A stretch of DNA of 64,000 nucleotides. It comes from Liolophura sinensis (Eukaryota; Mollusca; Polyplacophora; Chitonida; Chitonidae). Shown piece by piece: positions 12,140 through 23,455 of this stretch. Within the stretch, counting starts at the first letter, position 1. Each line of letters begins with the position of its first letter. Under the pieces are notes generated by a model. It was given only the letters and a program-made list of their open reading frames with translations. It did no database searches and was not told the origin of the DNA. Where the stretch lies: assembly GCF_032854445.1 (NCBI RefSeq), contig NC_088301.1, forward strand, positions 22,811,808-22,875,807. The letters run 5' to 3'. A program made the translations under genes and the position numbers.

Positions 12140-12237
12140 CATTTATATGAGGAGTTCTCCGTGGCCGAATGGTTAGCGTTCTGGCGCAGCACCAAATCAA
12201 ATCAAATGAATAAATCAAAATCAACCCATTTATATGA
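12140..12237 (+). mobile_element. Mini-SINE (76 bp) with 11-bp target-site duplication
   Basis: The body is 12151-12226. It holds only a tRNA-like SINE head (CCGTGGCCGAATGGTTAGCG with box A-like TGGCCGAATGG, then CTGGCGCAGCACC) joined directly to an AAATCAAATCAAATGAATAA-type tail. It is flanked by perfect CATTTATATGA copies at 12140-12150 and 12227-12237. The middle of the normal element of about 240-270 bp, including box B, is missing. Confidence 0.8.
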
Positions 12238-12399
12238 CAGATATCATGTTTATGGGCACACAACGCACAGCAATGCCCGGTGTAAACTACCGCTTTTCGT
12301 CAGGTACCTAATCAATTTATAAAAGACCGCAGGTCAAAAACAGAAAGAACTGGATTAGAACGCCTGACCTTATTGGTTTCTTTACTCGTGTGCTTGATT

Positions 12400-12692
12400 T
12401 GAATTTAACGTCGCTTTCAACGTTATTCCAGTCATGTCATGACGGCGTCTCCTTCTAGCAGGCCGGACCCAATGCCGACATATGCATAATGCTACCTCAC
12501 TGAAATGCCATGCCGAAGACACCAGACTCGTTACCCATCCCTGGGACTGTATATTATCATCGAGCAGATCAGCACTGCCTATTCACGCTTAGCACCATGT
12601 GATGTATCAACAAGTTTACTGATGTTTAAATTTAAGGTATGACACAGTTCGGAATTGAACCGCGGACGCTCTGTATCCACTAAGCCAGTGTA
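12400..12692 (-). mobile_element. tRNA-derived SINE, diverged, minus strand
   Basis: Read on the minus strand, the head (12692 downward) has box A-like TGGCTTAGTGGATA and box B-like GGTTCAATTCC. The body contains the reverse complement of ATGCCGAAGACACCAGAC, and the 3' domain is TTTAACGTCGCTTTCAACG near 12410. It is an old copy with blurred boundaries. Confidence 0.6.
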
Positions 12693-13563
12693 GCTGCTTC
12701 TCATTGGTCAAAGGCGTGACAGTCTAGGTGAACCAGTGCGAACTAGTTCAAAACTGTGTGAAAGCTAACAATTTATTAATCCCTCTTATGAAAAGTTCAT
12801 CCCCACTGACACCGCCATCCCACCCCACATCCTGCAAAATGGGCTAAAGTAATGCAGACTGACTTAGTGTCCGCACGAAAGACTGATGAACTGTAGAAGA
12901 CCTTAGTGCCAGTCATTAATTATCTCATATCTTTACATTTGTGAGTAAGATACGATTCATGTTTTGTCTACTCTTTTCTCGTTTTATCGCCCCTGTATCA
13001 TGAAACTGCCTTTTTTGTCGTATATACTACTGCGAGCTCATTAAATCATATTAATTAAGTTAACCCGAAAGGACAACATGTGAAAAAAATTGTTTATCTA
13101 TAATTAACTTATTGTGTAATTTTAGCTAGTCTGTACGCTGTGAACCAGTATGTCAACTTTGCCAGGGTCAATGGTCGTGTGAATTTAGGCATAAGTCTGG
13201 CTAACTTTCAAGGGTCCACAGTTCAGCGGATGTTTTCACGTTTTCTACTTATTCAACTTGGATGTTAGGGAGTTCAAGTCTTCTGAGTGAACAGAGTTAG
13301 TCAGACTCAGGGCATAACTGATGTAAAACTTTGGATTATATAGATAGCTGTCTTTGGAAATTTTCCGGTAATAGACATATCAAAAACTTGTCACAACATT
13401 ATTATGTATGATACCCTGTACAAGTAAGACAATGTATATATGGAAAAGACCGCGTTCTAACGTTGAGGAGCATGAAGACCATTGCGTGCTTGTGACGTTG
13501 TTTGTACGTTTATCTGAGGTTCAGCCTTATTTCGGCTACACGACGGTGATAACTGTCATCGTG

Positions 13564-14021
13564 TAGCAGAGCTACATCACGGCCATGAGTTTCACCGTTT
13601 AAAAGGGCTGCATCACAGCGATAAGTCTTACAATTAAAAGAACTACATCACGGCCGTGAGTTTCACCATTTAGCAGAGCTGCACCACGGCCATGAGTTTC
13701 AACAGTTAGCTGAACCACACCACAGCCATAAGTGTCACTACTTAGCAGAGCTGCACGACGGCCATGGGTTTCCCCATTTAGTAGAGCTACATCACGGCCA
13801 TGCATGAATTTCACCATTTCGCAGGGCTACACTACGATGATAAATGTCAACCATTTAAGAGGGTTACATCAAAGTGATAAGTGTCAACCATTTAGCAGAG
13901 CCACACCATAGTGATAAGTGTCACGATTTAACAGGGCTACACAACAATGATAAGTGTCAACCATTTAGCAGAGATACATCACGGCTATGAATTTCACCAT
14001 TTAGCAGGGCTACACACGATG
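13564..14021. repeat. 36-37-bp minisatellite, left part
   Basis: About a dozen units follow the pattern AGCAGAGCTACATCACGGCC then ATGAGTTTCACCATTT. A second subtype reads CTACACAACGATGATAAGTG then TCAACCATTT. The units are adjacent with no unique spacers. A decayed unit precedes at about 13535-13563. The array resumes after the SINE at 14022-14295. Confidence 0.9.
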
Positions 14022-14295
14022 TTTGATTATATTTATTTATTTGATTGGTGCTTTACGCCGTACTCAAGAATATTTCACTTATACGACGGCGGCCAGCAAT
14101 ATGGTGGGTGGAAACCGGGCAGAGCCCGGGGGAAAGCCACGACCATCCGCAGGTTGCTAGCAGACCTTCCTACTTACGGCCGGAGAGGAAGCCAGCATGA
14201 GCTGGGCTTGAACTCACAGCGACCGCATTGGTGAGAGGCTCCTGGGTCATTACGCTGCGCTAGCGGGCTAACCGATGGAGCCGCGGAGGCCCCCC
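14022..14295 (-). mobile_element. Full-length tRNA-derived SINE (tail type A), minus strand, inside the minisatellite
   Basis: On the minus strand the element runs from the head GGGGGGCCTCCGCGGCTCCA (14295) through the box B-like GTGAGTTCAAGCCC and the conserved body. It ends in the tail read on the plus strand as TTTGATTGGTGCTTTACGCC. It interrupts the 36-37-bp array. The flanks TACACACGAT and TACACATGAC resemble each other but are not a perfect target-site duplication. Confidence 0.88.
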
Positions 14296-14779
14296 TACTA
14301 CACATGACAAACATTTAACAGAGCTACATCACGGCAAGGGCTTCACCATTTAGCACTGCTGCACCACGGCCACGAGTTTCACCATTTTGAAGGGCTACAT
14401 CACGACGATAAGTGTCACCATTTAAAAAGGCTACACAGCGATGATAAGTGTCAACCATTTAACAGAGCTACATGACGGCCATGAGTTTTACCATTTAGCA
14501 GGGTTACACAACGATGATAAGTGTCAACCATTTAACAGGGCTACACCACGACGATAAGTGTCAACCATTTAGCAGGGCTACACAACGATGATAAGTGTCA
14601 GAGCTAAATCACGGCCATGAGTTTCACCATTTAGCAGGGCTACACAACGATGATAAGTATCAACCATTTAACAGAACTACATCACGGCAAGGGTTTCACC
14701 ATTTAGCACTGCTGCACCACGGCCAGGAGTTTCACCATTTTGCAGGCTTGCATCACGACAATAAGTTTCAACCATTTAG
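14296..14779. repeat. 36-37-bp minisatellite, right part
   Basis: This continues the array of 13564-14021 with about thirteen further units of both subtypes (ATCACGGCCATGAGTTTCACC and ACGATGATAAGTGTCAACC types). It ends near 14779. Confidence 0.9.
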
Positions 14780-15917
14780 AACGTCGGCCTTAATGGCAAC
14801 ATCAGATCTGCGATAATATATTCAATGCTAGGTTGTTCAACGGCACTTGCAATTTAGTTCCAAAACGAAAATTTTCATTGGCTTGTTTCTCTGAAACCTC
14901 CACCATAAACCGATAACGACCGGTCTTTTTTGTCTCAAAATGCGAAATGCGCTGTGATGCGATGGGCCTATACATGCAGAGGTAAAATGGCCATACCGTT
15001 ATAGTCTACATTCCCATGCGGCTTGTGAAAAAAGGAGAACACCTCGTCGAAACTTAGCTGGCTGTGTTTTTGGCATTGATATCGTTTCCAGCTCTAAGAC
15101 TTCATAACCGAGAAATACTGACATATCGGACTATAGGATCAGAGTAGCTGACGAAGACACGTCACGACGCGTATCAAAAAGTCTTCATCACATTCTGTCT
15201 GACTTTATGGATCGTCGAGGAGATAAGCAGGAGTCCCACAGACTGACAACCCCGGTGATGTCAGAGTAGATAGGGAACCGCTACTGTACCAAAAAAACAA
15301 AATCAAAAACCTACTTCTTATTGCTTACATCTCAGATTATATCGTAAGCAGAAATGCACTTTTAACATTACCGCTTCCACGACAAAATATGTTTCAAATG
15401 TGCTGAATATAACAATTATACGTGTGAATAAACTACCACCATTTTTATTTTATCTTATTTTTAATTTTTTGTATTTATTTATGTTAACCAATAAATGAAG
15501 TGCTGAGAAAATGAAGCACGAGTGACCTCCAGGATTTACTGTAATTGTTTTAGTTTTGCCCGACTTATGATTGGAATACGTGTACATGGTTAGAATACGT
15601 GTACATGAGCCACAAAAAGAGGAAAAACGACTTACACCTTGCCTTAAATCCGAATCTTTTCTTATGATGAATCAAGAAAGAAAGCAGGTTATTATTTATG
15701 GTTAAAGAACATCCGTATTCGTTAAACAATACATGATATATGATACAACAGAATGTCCGCTTTTTCATGCCATTTTTGTAGGCATTTTAGGGTACGTTTA
15801 ATTACGTAATGCGAATACCTCGTGTTACACGCATAAACGTGTTGTAGCATGATGCACGTATACATACCTGAATGAATGCCAGGTTCTCTAGGGCTAGGGC
15901 GCCTTTATGTATACGCT

Positions 15918-16019
<102 letters not shown>

Positions 16020-18787
16020 TCTTGAAGTGTCTCTTTTGATGTTTAACGAAACGGAAATATTTTTTTCACACCTTTTGCTTACGGAATCTTTGATGAAAAA
16101 GGATTGTAATCAAATATGTCACTGCGTTGGCCATGTCTTTATAGAAAATTGTGGCTTTGCTTATGTACATATACTTTGAACCCGTTTCGGCGTCATTTAT
16201 GTAGTGTATAAAAAGCGAGTAATATATAAAAGCACACACCAAGTTTATATCAGGACTCGAATGCAGCATAGAGCGGATGCTTCCTTTTCTTTTTCTTTAA
16301 ATAAAGGAAAAGTTTATTGAAGATATATAACTATAAACGCCTATAGCACACTGATATTTATATACCACAGAGACGGCGTGGTGATGGAGAGATATCGTAG
16401 CTCTTGAATGAATGAATGAACGATTTGGAAAGAACGCAATATTGACAGTACTACTGTCATATTCTGACGCTATAAGTCAAGCTCACGTCATGGGTATAAG
16501 CCTAACTTAATCAGCAAAATGGCGACCAAGCGAGATTTACCATTGTTTTTTTGTAATACATGAGTACTACGTCACCACTTTGCGCATAAATCGTCATCGC
16601 AAAGACAGCAATGGACAATGTGGACTCCTCCGCAGCTTGGCGTAGAATTACTTTAGGCGGCAAAAAGGCTCCCCACTAAAGGAAACATGTAACGCTTGAT
16701 TTTATTCTTAATATGGAGTATATGATGCGGCCTATGACCTAAAAGTACAAAAAATCTTCTCATTTTTTTCTCATTACCTTCTCTTTTTGGATTGTGAAAA
16801 TGGCTTTAAACTACAGTTTTCATAAAGCCCCAGTGGTCAGTCCGGAAATTTAGTTGCCTGCCGTGATGACGTCAACTGCTGTAAAAATAACTTTGTCGGG
16901 AGAAAGCCAGTAACATTGGGAGCGCTACACTGGTCACGAGTTCCCAGTATGTTCGTCGATGACGTCGCTATTGAATATCTCCGACCACGGAAGAAATATA
17001 AGCACCCAATAGAGTTATTAAGAAATATAAAATATGCCTCAAAATGATTTTTTTTTTCATTATTTGAACATTTTTTCTTCGTTTTTCTTCAATCGATATT
17101 ATTCGTTTTGTACTACCTTTTCCTGTATCTTTTCAAGTATTTTTGTTACTTGATTATTTTTTGACCTCTTGACATGGCCTGGTCTTTCAACCAGAACATC
17201 GGCAATCAAACACTCAATAGACAATCTTGCCAATACATTTTTGTCAAAAGATTGTGTTCCAAATAAATGTTATGAATCAAATCATCACACACATCTAAAT
17301 ATACTAGCCCGTAGAGGTTCATATCCTGGTTTCGTTTCGGCTTTTTCTTTTCTTTTGTACGCTTTTTTCTTCCGGCGTCTTACCACTTTTTTGTATGCTC
17401 ATTGTAGCTTTCGCAGAACCACTGCCGGTTTCAGTTTAATCCAACCATATCTTTAGATGACCGCATTTTTCAGACACTCTTGGGCCTGTTATTATATTAA
17501 AAGCGGTGTGCTCAGACCAGCCATCACTGAGCGACTTTCAGACATGGTTTTAATTCATTTACGTATATATGTTGATGACTTTAAATGCAATTTTCGGATA
17601 TACTTCGTCTTGTTTGGATAGTAAAACATGTTTGGGATAGGTAATGCTGTCGACATTATCGATAAATGGCATTCATTTTTTATTGTTATTTTCTGAGTTG
17701 TACAGTAAAGTAGAGTCAAGTTTGTATAATACGCTAACGGTCTTTAATTACAAATGTACCTGTGACGAAAGTTTACCTTTGCATGCCCTGGAAAGTTGTA
17801 CAATTTTTGTATTGTTTGAGTGCAACGGTCGTGGATTAAATAGCAGAAACTACAGGATATGTGTGTAGGTTTGGGTCACATGCTCCAACACAACTAAATC
17901 ATTGATATAAGTATTCTTTACCTGATATCATGGGGCTTTAAAGGGGTGCACTTGTGAAATTATAAAAAAAAAATGCACTGGTGAGCATCTGATCAAAGTT
18001 CAGCGGGTATACCTATGTGACGATTTGATCTATAGTTATAACCTATTTCGGTTTCAAACTATTTTGTCTCGTGTTGCGTGTTACATGCTATGCAATCTGG
18101 GGACTAACCCGAGAAGCCATTGTAAGCTACAGTTCCTTTTCAAGGGTGACTTATGAAAGTCATGCATAACTGAACAAAAGGTGTGACAATTGTGCGGCCT
18201 ACATTCTTTATCACAAAGGCACAATACGTTGACTGAGGTAGTGGTGTCAGATTTACTTCCAACCCCTCAAGACGCACTTGCTCACATTTTTAGCACTACT
18301 GGTCATATAGATAAGTTACAAAGGCAAGTCGGTGACAAGTATGGTATTTTTAGTATAACGTTGGCGGTCAAAGAGTACCTAGACTTAGTGCAAATACATT
18401 GGTTTTTGGACCTCTCCTTTCAACTCCAATCAAGCAAGACCAAAAGTGAAAAGATTTGGAGTCTGTTAACATACGGATGTAGCGGAAATCCTGTTTATAG
18501 GCAAACATGTGCATATGCGTTTTTGATCACTCCTCGTGCATTCTGAGGACACACGCCCCTCACTGTGTCAACTGCAGAACGTCCGTGTCAATGCAACACA
18601 AGCGTCACGAATTCTTCTTAGAATATATAATCGCCTTGTGTTTGCTGAAGTCGGGTATTATGTGCATTTTAAAGAAAAGCAAATAGTGTGTCACACTTCT
18701 GTTAATCAATCCGCTGTCCTATATTTCCGCCCATATTGAGGATATGTAGGTTTCATAATTCTCAGCCAAATGGGCCAAAACAATCCA

Positions 18788-19065
18788 TAGCCGCTTTGGA
18801 AACTAGCATAAGATTAGCATGCCAGCGCGGCGCAATGACTCAGGAGCCTCTCACTAAAGTTGTCGTTGTGAGTTTAAGTCCAATACATGCTGGCTTCTCT
18901 GACCGTACTTGAGAAGGTCTGTCAGCAACCTGCGGATGGTTGTGAGTTTTCCCCGGGCTCTGCCTGACTTTTCCCAACCATAATGCCGGCCACTGTCGTA
19001 TAAGTGAAATACTCTTGAGTACGGCACAAAACACCAATCAAATAAATAAACAAATAAATCAAATT
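18788..19065 (+). mobile_element. tRNA-derived SINE (tail type A), plus strand
   Basis: The head at 18788 carries TTAGCATGCCAGCGCGGCGC, then a box B-like GTGAGTTTAAGTCC. The conserved body includes CAGCAACCTGCGGATGG, and the tail ends GTAAAACACC-like, then (AATA)n. It lies about 650 bases before the CABIT acceptor. Confidence 0.85.
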
Positions 19066-19720
19066 GGTTTTGCAGTAGTCCTTTGTACTGCAGTCATAAT
19101 GCCGAATATAGATACTTGTAATGTAATGAATTCTGTTATATTCCGGCATTCTCTTAATACTTACAAAATAAATAAAGAAATAAGTGGAAGATTTTGTGCT
19201 GCTTTCGGGGAAAAAATCCTCAGTGTGAAAAATAGTATGATGGAACGTCGCCATAGACAAATAGATATTTACTATCAAGAGCAGTATACTGATAAGTCCA
19301 CTGAATGTAATTAATGCGTTGGTTTCATCTATTGTCTGGACACTTGTCATTTTCTGTGGTATTTTGTTCAGCGAATTGCAGTCTATATCTATTTGATAAA
19401 AATTGCAAAAATCACTTGTTTTTATCACCAGGCTAGAAAGCCTAGGGTAAAGTGGATCACTTTGTGTTTGCACATAGACAGCCTTCAATCACAGCGTAGA
19501 AATTATTATACTTATGCATGTGATAGCCAATTAGCCTGAATATACATAGTGATATTTTTCTGATTAATTGCACCGATTTCAGCTACGAATTCAACATCTA
19601 ACCCATGATGTTGATTCCCAATTAAATAAATATATAAATGCAGTGTATTTATCAATTAAATACAAAAAAAATGATTTTTTTTATCGAATGTTTTCTAAAT
19701 GTGTATTTCTGTTCTTACAG

Positions 19721-21069
19721 GTTGGTTCGTACACCTTCGGTCTGTGAGTGGTGGTGTTAGATGTTTCGAAAATGTCAGCGACCTGGCTTCTTCGAAGGTT
19801 AAGGCCTTCGTCACGGGGTCAAACGTCGCTGGTCTGCAGGTAACCCCTCTGCAAATGGGAAAAGTCGAGCATAAACCACGTCACTTCCTGCCCGGGACTG
19901 TCTTCTGGGCTGAGAAGATATACGTGGGCAAGGTACGAGTCGACGCCGGGGTGAAGTTTCTGTTGTTCAGGAAGACCAAATTGCAGGACGTGAAATATTT
20001 GAAATGCCGTGACGTTCAAAACAGGGATATTTTGTTAGCTATGGACAAAGTAGGGAAATTTTTCGAGATAAGTCCAGTTTTAACCCAGAATAACACAGCA
20101 GAAAAATACGTTTTTAACACAGAAGATCTGTTCTCGTTGAAGCAAATTATCTCCCCTGTTATGCTCATTCATGGACAAATCCCGCGTGTGGACAACTTTT
20201 CCGGGATTCTCCATCTGCAGCGGAAGTTCTTGGACAAGACCGTTGTGGCAGCCACTAATATTGACCGTAACAATCACGTGGTCCTGGAAATAGCCGTGGC
20301 GTCGTCAACGACCTATCACATGGCTCTGAACAGCAAGGATGCCATCAAAAACGGTGATATGGGAGGTGCCCTGAAACACTGCCGGCGAAAAGCGGATCAG
20401 TTTATGCAGAGAATCCGCGTGCCATTTGCGATGTCGCAAGAGGAGATGCACGAAGTAGACTCACCGAACGACAGTGTTGAGTTAGAAGAAGAGGAGCTAA
20501 TGTCCAGAAAATTGACCGCCATTACCGAATCCATTGAAGAAGAGGGGGACGAAGAACTGAGCGAGGAAAATAAAGAAAACATCTTGGCTAATTCTTATTC
20601 GATAGACACAGCAAAAAACACAAATGACAAATCGACGTTGTTAAACAATGCAAACAAGCCTACAAACGGGAACGAAACACCGACGGTTTATGAACAAAAC
20701 GTCGACACGGATGATGAAATGACTGAAGAGTCCGAGAAACCAATAAACATTATCACCGATCAGACTCACAACGATATAAACGATAACATTAATGCGAACG
20801 ATGTTGCGTGTTTGCGGACTAACGATGTGGAAAACGAGAAAACGATGACTGTAACTGTTGAAGAAAAGTTGATAAACCTTAACTGCATGTCGGAAGTGAT
20901 GTTGTGTTCAACAACAACGGAAGTGCCGATTACTGAAGCTGACGAGAGTAGGAATGGACTCTCTGATAATTCCGACGAAGTTGATTCGGACAAGAACAAA
21001 ATGGTGGACAGTGATTCTGGTGACGATGCAGATTCTGGTATATCAGACAAACACGTAACATGCCTTTGA
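19721..21069 (+). CDS. CABIT-domain protein, terminal exon
   Basis: The acceptor AG ends at 19720, so the ATG at 19699 is intronic and not the start. The exon begins in phase with exon 1 (Gly completed across the junction, then WFVHLRSV) and ends at TGA 21067-21069, about 449 residues. It holds the rest of one CABIT domain: VRCFENVSDLASSKVKAFV, then LPGTVFWAEKIYVGKVRV, then the hallmark core-Cys strand KYLKCRDVQNRDILLAM with VGKFFEI, then FSLKQIISPVMLI and a second strand set to about exon residue 230. A region rich in Glu, Asp, Ser and Asn follows to the end (EELSEENKENIL, DSGDDADSGISDKH) and is probably disordered. No SH2, SAM or transmembrane segment was seen. Vertebrate relatives are THEMIS (two CABIT) and GAREM (one CABIT plus SAM); the single CABIT with an acidic tail fits neither exactly. 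An adaptor role in signalling is inferred. Confidence 0.8.
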
Positions 21070-21343
21070 GAGGCTATATTGGAGCTGAAAATAAATGTAT
21101 TTGACTATGCTAAAATAAATGGCTCCATAGCGTTTGTATGCCTTGTGCTGCACCACCAGTCTGATATACTTTCCTGTATATGCAGCTGTAGACTTTATGA
21201 AGTTCGCTGGAAGAGTTATTTTCTAAGGCTACTTCGTTGGCGTGGGTTATACATGTACTTGGTCTTACTTGAGATTAATATCTGTTATCTGTTATTCTGT
21301 TTTTCATGCATGCACGTACTGTCATTAAAATAAAAAAAAGGTT
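21070..21343 (+). other. 3' UTR of the CABIT gene with poly(A) signals
   Basis: AATAAA hexamers occur at 21090-21095, 21114-21119 and 21329-21334. The last is followed by an A-rich stretch. Which one is used cannot be told from the sequence. An 84-codon open frame here is not supported as a gene. Confidence 0.55.
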
Positions 21344-21430
21344 CGTAAGTCATGTGCTGTCATTAAACGCAGTGAGTCCGTAAGTCATGTGCTGTCATTA
21401 AACGCAGTTAGTCCGTAAGTCGTGCTGTCA
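21344..21430. repeat. 35-bp tandem repeat, 2.5 copies
   Basis: Units start at 21344, 21379 and 21414 (the last partial) with CGTAAGTCATGTGCTGTCAT then TAAACGCAGT(G/T)AGTC. The preceding GTACTGTCATTAAAA shares the core. The repeat may lie in the distal 3' UTR. Confidence 0.85.
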
Positions 21431-22690
21431 GGTGCCTCCTTGAACTGAAGTCAGTCTTGTTCCACAGGTTGTTTATATCTGTCACTAACTATACAGTTTG
21501 TCCGTCATGTGTACTGTATTCATCATTAATGGCTGACACATGCATGTATAACTGCCATGACTTAACTCTGGTGTAAGCGTTCATGTGCTTCATACGCGAT
21601 TTACAGGAGCTAGTCTCTACGTCATGTTCTGTAGTCAGTACAGCTAGCGCGTATTCTTGTTTGTATGTACGTCCTTGGGGCTCTCGTTGGCTCAGTCACC
21701 TTAAAGCTACGCTTTCGCCACAGTCAACAGGCCCTGACTTCAACGAATATTCGAACTTAGCAGGGCTCGGCTCCACAAAGGCATTTCTGACTTTAAATTA
21801 GAAATTTAAACCTCATCACAGTATTTGGATTTTGGCAATGGGAGATGAAGTTTTCTGGTAACATTATAATTTATCAGGTTGTAAAAAAAATTAATTTACG
21901 GGGCCGAAAAGGTAAGTTCAAAACTTTTGACTTCAGAAAGAAATGGCTGTATACCTGCATGGCGGAAGGTTGGTTCTTATCGTTGCGTTCTACCAGGTCC
22001 TTTCTCTTATAAATCTATATATCGTGTGATTTATCACCAGGTACTGAGTTCATAAACGATCTGTGTTTGTCACGGAACACGGTATACTAATATTGTGTGC
22101 TGCATCCGTCATTGGCATGGGTTGGTTGTACGCTCCGCATGCCGTGTGCTGACTTCTACCACATGTCTTGTATTGTGTCAGATGCAATGGCCATTTCTCA
22201 GATGCGAATCCCAGGGTTTTCCACTTTAGAAAGTAATTACTGTGATATTCGAGGGAAATGAAAGAACCTATGAAATGTCCTTTCATCTCAGTGCAATTAT
22301 CATATGTTAACCTTTTTATACTGTGCGTCCATTCCATGTACCTGGTCTATTTTGTGATAGCAGCAATATATACTCAAATTGTATAGTGTGCAAGGGTAAA
22401 TGGTATTTCTCTCTGAGTTATATATACGACTACTGTACAGCAAATGAAACAATTGTAAATTTTCTCTGAAGAATTTATTTCCAGAATACACACAAACAAA
22501 CTATACGATTATTGTTATGTAAGTCAGGTAATTGTTAATAGGAAATAAAATGTTTATACTAAAAATAAATTGCACTCTTGTTTGTTTTCACCAGGAATTC
22601 TATTAAAATCTTCGTTTGATGTATGATGCCCTCAGTCGCGGTTCAGTCAACGGAGATACACAGTTCGAAACGGCATCCCTATCAACTGTC
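21431..22690. other. No recognisable feature
   Basis: AT-rich non-coding sequence. The open frames of up to 95 codons have no recognisable protein content. Confidence 0.4.
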
Positions 22691-22880
22691 TCTCCACGTT
22701 TATTCATGAATTATAATGATAGTATTCATTGAGTATAATAATAGTTTTACAACTTATTCAAGAAATGATGGTTTTAGTCCTTATTCATGAATAATATTTC
22801 TAGTTTTAGACCTTATCCATGAATTATAATGAGAGTTTTAGATCAAATTAATGAATCATAATGATAGCTATTAATAAATA
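22691..22880. repeat. Degenerate tandem array, unit about 33 bp, left part
   Basis: Variants of TATTCATGAATTATAATGAT then AGTTTTAGACCT recur five or six times. The same units resume at 23266-23455 after an inserted segment. Confidence 0.75.
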
Positions 22881-23133
22881 ATGATCCCTGCGGCGCCTCG
22901 GTCTAAAATTTCAACTCTTCCACATTTACGGGTCTAAAATCAACAACAATGACTCGATAAAGAGTCATTATTTCTATTCTATTATACCTACTTCAAACTT
23001 TTTCATATTTATTTGACACAAACTGACGCAAACGCAAGGCAAATTGCGCAACCTTCCTCCTCCATTTCCCTGCGGTCTCTCGTCCGCTGTCAAGAGCAGC
23101 TGGAGAGCGTCATGGAAAGGACCATACTCACAC
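22881..23133. other. Unassigned insertion segment next to the SINE fragment
   Basis: This segment separates the two halves of the TTCATGAATTATAATGAT array together with the SINE fragment that follows. It contains a small perfect hairpin (AATGACTC/GAGTCATT, 22948-22969). Its 82- and 86-codon frames are overlaps with SINE-type sequence and not genes. Confidence 0.4.
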
Positions 23134-23265
23134 AGACCTTCCCATGCATGGCAGGAGAGGAAGCCAGCATGTGTTGGACTTGAACTCACAGCGACCGTAT
23201 TGGTGAAAGACTCCTGGGTCATTGTGGCGCGTTGGCGAACTAACCTTCTAAATCATGGAGGCCCC
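23134..23265 (-). mobile_element. tRNA-derived SINE, 5' part only, minus strand
   Basis: Read on the minus strand it starts GAGGGGCCTCCATGATTTAG at 23268 or so, passes the box B-like GTGAGTTCAAGTCC and ends in the body (CATGGGAAGGTCT). The usual 3' tail is absent. Confidence 0.75.
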
Positions 23266-23455
23266 TCAGGAATTATAGTTATAGTTTTTAGATCTTATTC
23301 ATGAATTATAATTTTAGTTTCATACGTTATGCATGAATTATAATGATAGTTTTAGACTTTATTCACGAATTATGATACTAGTATTAAACCCTATTCATGA
23401 ATTATTATGGTAGTTTTTAGACCTTATTCATCAGCTATAATGATAATTTTTAGAC
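23266..23455. repeat. Degenerate tandem array, unit about 33 bp, right part
   Basis: Five to six further copies of the TTCATGAATTATAATGATAG-type unit continue the array of 22691-22880. Confidence 0.75.

Noticed and set aside
13564-14779. CRISPR-like regular repeats
   Set aside because: Units of 36-37 bp are adjacent without unique spacers and mutate gradually. This is a eukaryotic minisatellite interrupted by a SINE.
18190-18546. 118-codon plus-strand frame near the CABIT acceptor, tested as a missing exon
   Set aside because: No CABIT similarity, and exon 1 already joins the terminal exon in phase with continuous domain sequence.
19699-19720. ATG at 19699 as start of the 456-codon frame
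   Set aside because: The codons fall in the polypyrimidine tract and AG of the acceptor. The first 22 bases are intronic.
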